Assembly: GCA_013001365.1 (NCBI GenBank)
Contig: JABDMQ010000108.1
Span: 1-7,642 of the forward strand
Direction: 5' to 3'
Length of the DNA stretch: 7,642 nt
DNA from: Flavobacteriaceae bacterium
GTDB taxonomy: Bacteria; Bacteroidota; Bacteroidia; Flavobacteriales; Flavobacteriaceae
Below the pieces are notes generated by a model, which ran no database searches, was not told the origin of the DNA, and saw nothing but the letters and a program-made list of their open reading frames with translations. Below are positions 5,567 to 7,642 of this stretch, in pieces. Each line of letters starts with the position of its first letter. Positions within the stretch are counted from its first letter, which is position 1. Position numbers and translations under genes: made by a program.

Positions 5567-7642
5567 ATGCGTAAATACACTCTTGTAGTTTTATCGTGCT
5601 TTCTTATAACTTCTGCTTTTGGTGATGTCATTGAAAATAAATTGGATTTTCAAAAGCTTTTTCAATCAAAAGACGTCTTATCATCTCAAATAATCATATA
5701 TAATCATTATTCAGGTATCCAGGGCGTAGATGATAAAATCCAATTTTCTGAAAACTTATTACAAGAAGCAATTAGACTTGATGCCAACGAATTTATGGAC
5801 CTAGCTCATTTTTTTTTAGGGCAGTCCTTGATTGTTAAGAAGGACTGGGACAAGGCTTCATTTAATTATCATCAAATCCTCAAACGATCGCAAAAGAAAC
5901 TTATTGGATTGACAGGTCTAGTCAACTTTTTTAATAAACGTAATCAATTGGATTCCTTGAATCATTACTTAAATGAGGCTGAAAGAGAATATGAAAAAAC
6001 AGATAATGAATTCTTAAAATCAATCTATCTAAGGAGGCTCGGGCTATATAAAATTGAAAAAGAAAAATATCTAGAGGCGCTTGACAATTTAACAATAGTT
6101 TCAGAAACTCCGGTCATAAAAGACTCTGCGATAGGTACAATCTGCTTATTTAATATCGGCTATATGTATGAACATCTCAACTATCCAGAGCAGGCCAGAA
6201 TTTATTATAAAAAAGCTTTGATTAATAGTAGAAATAACAATACACCCAACTTGTCGCATTTCATTAAGTTTAAATTATCACACATTAACCTATTCAATTT
6301 TGATAATGTAGATGAAGCCTTAAAAGGATACAAGGAGCTGGAACCGATTTACACCTCGTCCAATAAAGTACACGAAGGCATACTTTACGGAACTATGGGG
6401 TTCGCATATCTTCAAAAAGGAAATGAAGATGATGCATTTAAGTATATGATCAAATCAAGAGATTATTTTGAAAGAAGAAAAGACAGTACATTCCTATGCT
6501 TACCCTACACCTACCTGACTCATTATTATGTGGCAAAGCAACAATATGATAAAGCAATTGAAAACGGGGAAAGAGCTAAAAAAATCATTGAGGACAAGAA
6601 TCTATTTGATGCCCGAAAGCTTATTCTTCTTGATAAAATTGCAGAAGCATATTTTGCAATTGGAAAGTATGATAAATCCAATGGATTATTGAATGAGTTA
6701 AATAATATTAAAACCAAACTTGAAATTAAAAAGAACACTGTTGCTTTTACTGACAATCAATATGAAAGAAGAATAAGTGAAGAAAAATTGAATGTTGCGA
6801 ATTTAAAATATCAAATTTCAGAGAAGAACAAGTTGCTATATATATTTCTGCTGTCTGCTTTAGGTATTACCTTGTTATTTACGTCAATTTTGTATCACAA
6901 CAGAAAAAAAACAGCAGACAAACTCAAGGAACTCGACACTGCCAAATCCAAGTTCTTTGCTAATATCTCGCACGAGTTCCGTACGCCATTGACCCTGATC
7001 AATAATCCTATAGAGGCAGCCCTTGCTGACGAAACACTTCCGGAAAAGAAACGAGAGCAGTTCGATGTGGCCAAGCGAAATTCGGACCGCTTATTATCCT
7101 TGGTCAATCAGCTACTGGACCTTTCCAAGATCGATGCCGGACAGCTGAAGCTGCGAATCCAGCAGGGCAATGTAAACCAGCTTATAGCAGCCTTGGCCGA
7201 TTCGTTTGCATACAGTGCCAAACAAAAGGACATCGAATTCAACGTTGCACTTGATCATAACGAGTCCGTTGATTATTTCGATAAGGATGCGGTAGAGAAG
7301 ATCGTGGTCAACCTATTGTCAAATGCCGTAAAATACACCCCTGAAAAAGGCAGTATCTCATGCAATTCTACCGTAAAGAACGGCAGGCTTGACTTTGAGG
7401 TCAAGAACACAGGTGTGGGACTCACAGAAGAAGAACAGCAGAATCTTTTTCAGCGATTCTACCAGACAAGCGAAGATAATATTGGTACAGGCATCGGCCT
7501 GGCATTAGTAAAGGAATTGGTCGACCTGCACAAAGGTACTATTGAAGTAACTAGTGCACCCAGTGAATGGACCTCCTTTTCGGTGACACTGCCAGTAGAC
7601 AGGAACAGTTATAAAAATGACATGTTCGTAGAAGCCAACGAC
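5567..7642 (+). CDS. TPR sensor histidine kinase, probable hybrid two-component protein (3' end outside the window)
   Basis: The frame runs 692 codons from the ATG at 5567 to the window edge without a stop, so the gene is partial. The order is: signal peptide (MRKYTLVVLSCFLITSAFG, cleavage near residue 19); a periplasmic helical region of about seven TPR-like repeats, roughly residues 80-380, for example NIGYMYEHLNYPEQARIYY near 195 and AYFAIGKYDKSNGLL near 360; a likely coiled coil (385-420); one membrane segment (423-443); the dimerisation domain with H-box NISHEFRTPLT and phosphoacceptor His469; and the ATPase domain with N-box NLLSNAVKY (582-590, key Asn586), a G1-like NTGVGL (614-619) and G2 GTGIGLAL (640-647). 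The kinase therefore looks catalytically intact. In Bacteroidota, kinases of this build often continue into a receiver and an AraC-type DNA-binding domain in the same chain; the sequence continuing past the ATPase domain (DRNSYKNDMFVEAND) fits, but the output domain is not seen. The TPR part is AT-rich while the kinase core is GC-richer. Confidence 0.93.
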   Translation, partial: MRKYTLVVLSCFLITSAFGDVIENKLDFQKLFQSKDVLSSQIIIYNHYSGIQGVDDKIQFSENLLQEAIRLDANEFMDLAHFFLGQSLIVKKDWDKASFNYHQILKRSQKKLIGLTGLVNFFNKRNQLDSLNHYLNEAEREYEKTDNEFLKSIYLRRLGLYKIEKEKYLEALDNLTIVSETPVIKDSAIGTICLFNIGYMYEHLNYPEQARIYYKKALINSRNNNTPNLSHFIKFKLSHINLFNFDNVDEALKGYKELEPIYTSSNKVHEGILYGTMGFAYLQKGNEDDAFKYMIKSRDYFERRKDSTFLCLPYTYLTHYYVAKQQYDKAIENGERAKKIIEDKNLFDARKLILLDKIAEAYFAIGKYDKSNGLLNELNNIKTKLEIKKNTVAFTDNQYERRISEEKLNVANLKYQISEKNKLLYIFLLSALGITLLFTSILYHNRKKTADKLKELDTAKSKFFANISHEFRTPLTLINNPIEAALADETLPEKKREQFDVAKRNSDRLLSLVNQLLDLSKIDAGQLKLRIQQGNVNQLIAALADSFAYSAKQKDIEFNVALDHNESVDYFDKDAVEKIVVNLLSNAVKYTPEKGSISCNSTVKNGRLDFEVKNTGVGLTEEEQQNLFQRFYQTSEDNIGTGIGLALVKELVDLHKGTIEVTSAPSEWTSFSVTLPVDRNSYKNDMFVEAND

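Noticed and set aside
6526..7107. Antisense open frames at 6526-6756 and 6895-7107 inside the kinase gene
   Set aside because: Both overlap the TPR, membrane and H-box coding region, which is continuous in frame from 5567 to the window edge.

Overview
The window looks like chromosomal DNA of a Bacteroidota bacterium, most likely class Flavobacteriia. The genes have no Shine-Dalgarno sequences. Boxes matching or nearly matching the Bacteroidota -7 element TAnnTTTG lie upstream of four of them. Several signal peptides end in the '-AQ' or '-TQ' style common in this phylum. The last gene is a periplasmic-TPR sensor kinase of the kind that is often a one-protein hybrid two-component system here. 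No rRNA, tRNA, CRISPR array, insertion sequence or phage gene was seen. No intergenic gap exceeds about 150 bp.

All six genes lie on the plus strand, and every product appears exported or membrane-anchored. In order they are: (1) 54-2477, a large lipoprotein with a DUF3352-like N-terminal half and a beta-propeller-like C-terminal half; (2) 2573-3448, a secreted protein with the 'GINYKAVV...VPYALHA' stalk domain seen in many Bacteroidota surface proteins, followed by an unrecognised, possibly C-type-lectin-like domain; (3) 3545-3880, a small secreted protein of unknown function; (4) 3888-4589, a secreted TapB/DUF3108-like protein 7 bp downstream; (5) 4626-5420, a secreted SGNH/GDSL hydrolase with a complete catalytic set; (6) 5567 to the window edge, a TPR sensor histidine kinase cut off after its ATPase domain.

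Genes 3 and 4 look like an operon, and gene 5 may be co-transcribed (36 bp gap). The most interesting non-coding signal is a heptamer, TGTTACA or its complement TGTAACA. It recurs in the two intergenic regions in front of gene 2 and gene 6. In both, the first copy sits 51 bp upstream of a TAnnTTTA box, and that box sits 21-22 bp from the start codon. This suggests one regulator controls the lectin-like surface protein and the sensor kinase, possibly the kinase's own output domain; that is inference.

Base composition is patchy. Gene 1, genes 3-4 and the catalytic core of the kinase are clearly richer in GC than gene 2, gene 5 and the TPR half of the kinase. Inside the kinase gene the switch falls between the membrane segment and the H-box, so the sensor and kinase modules may have separate histories.
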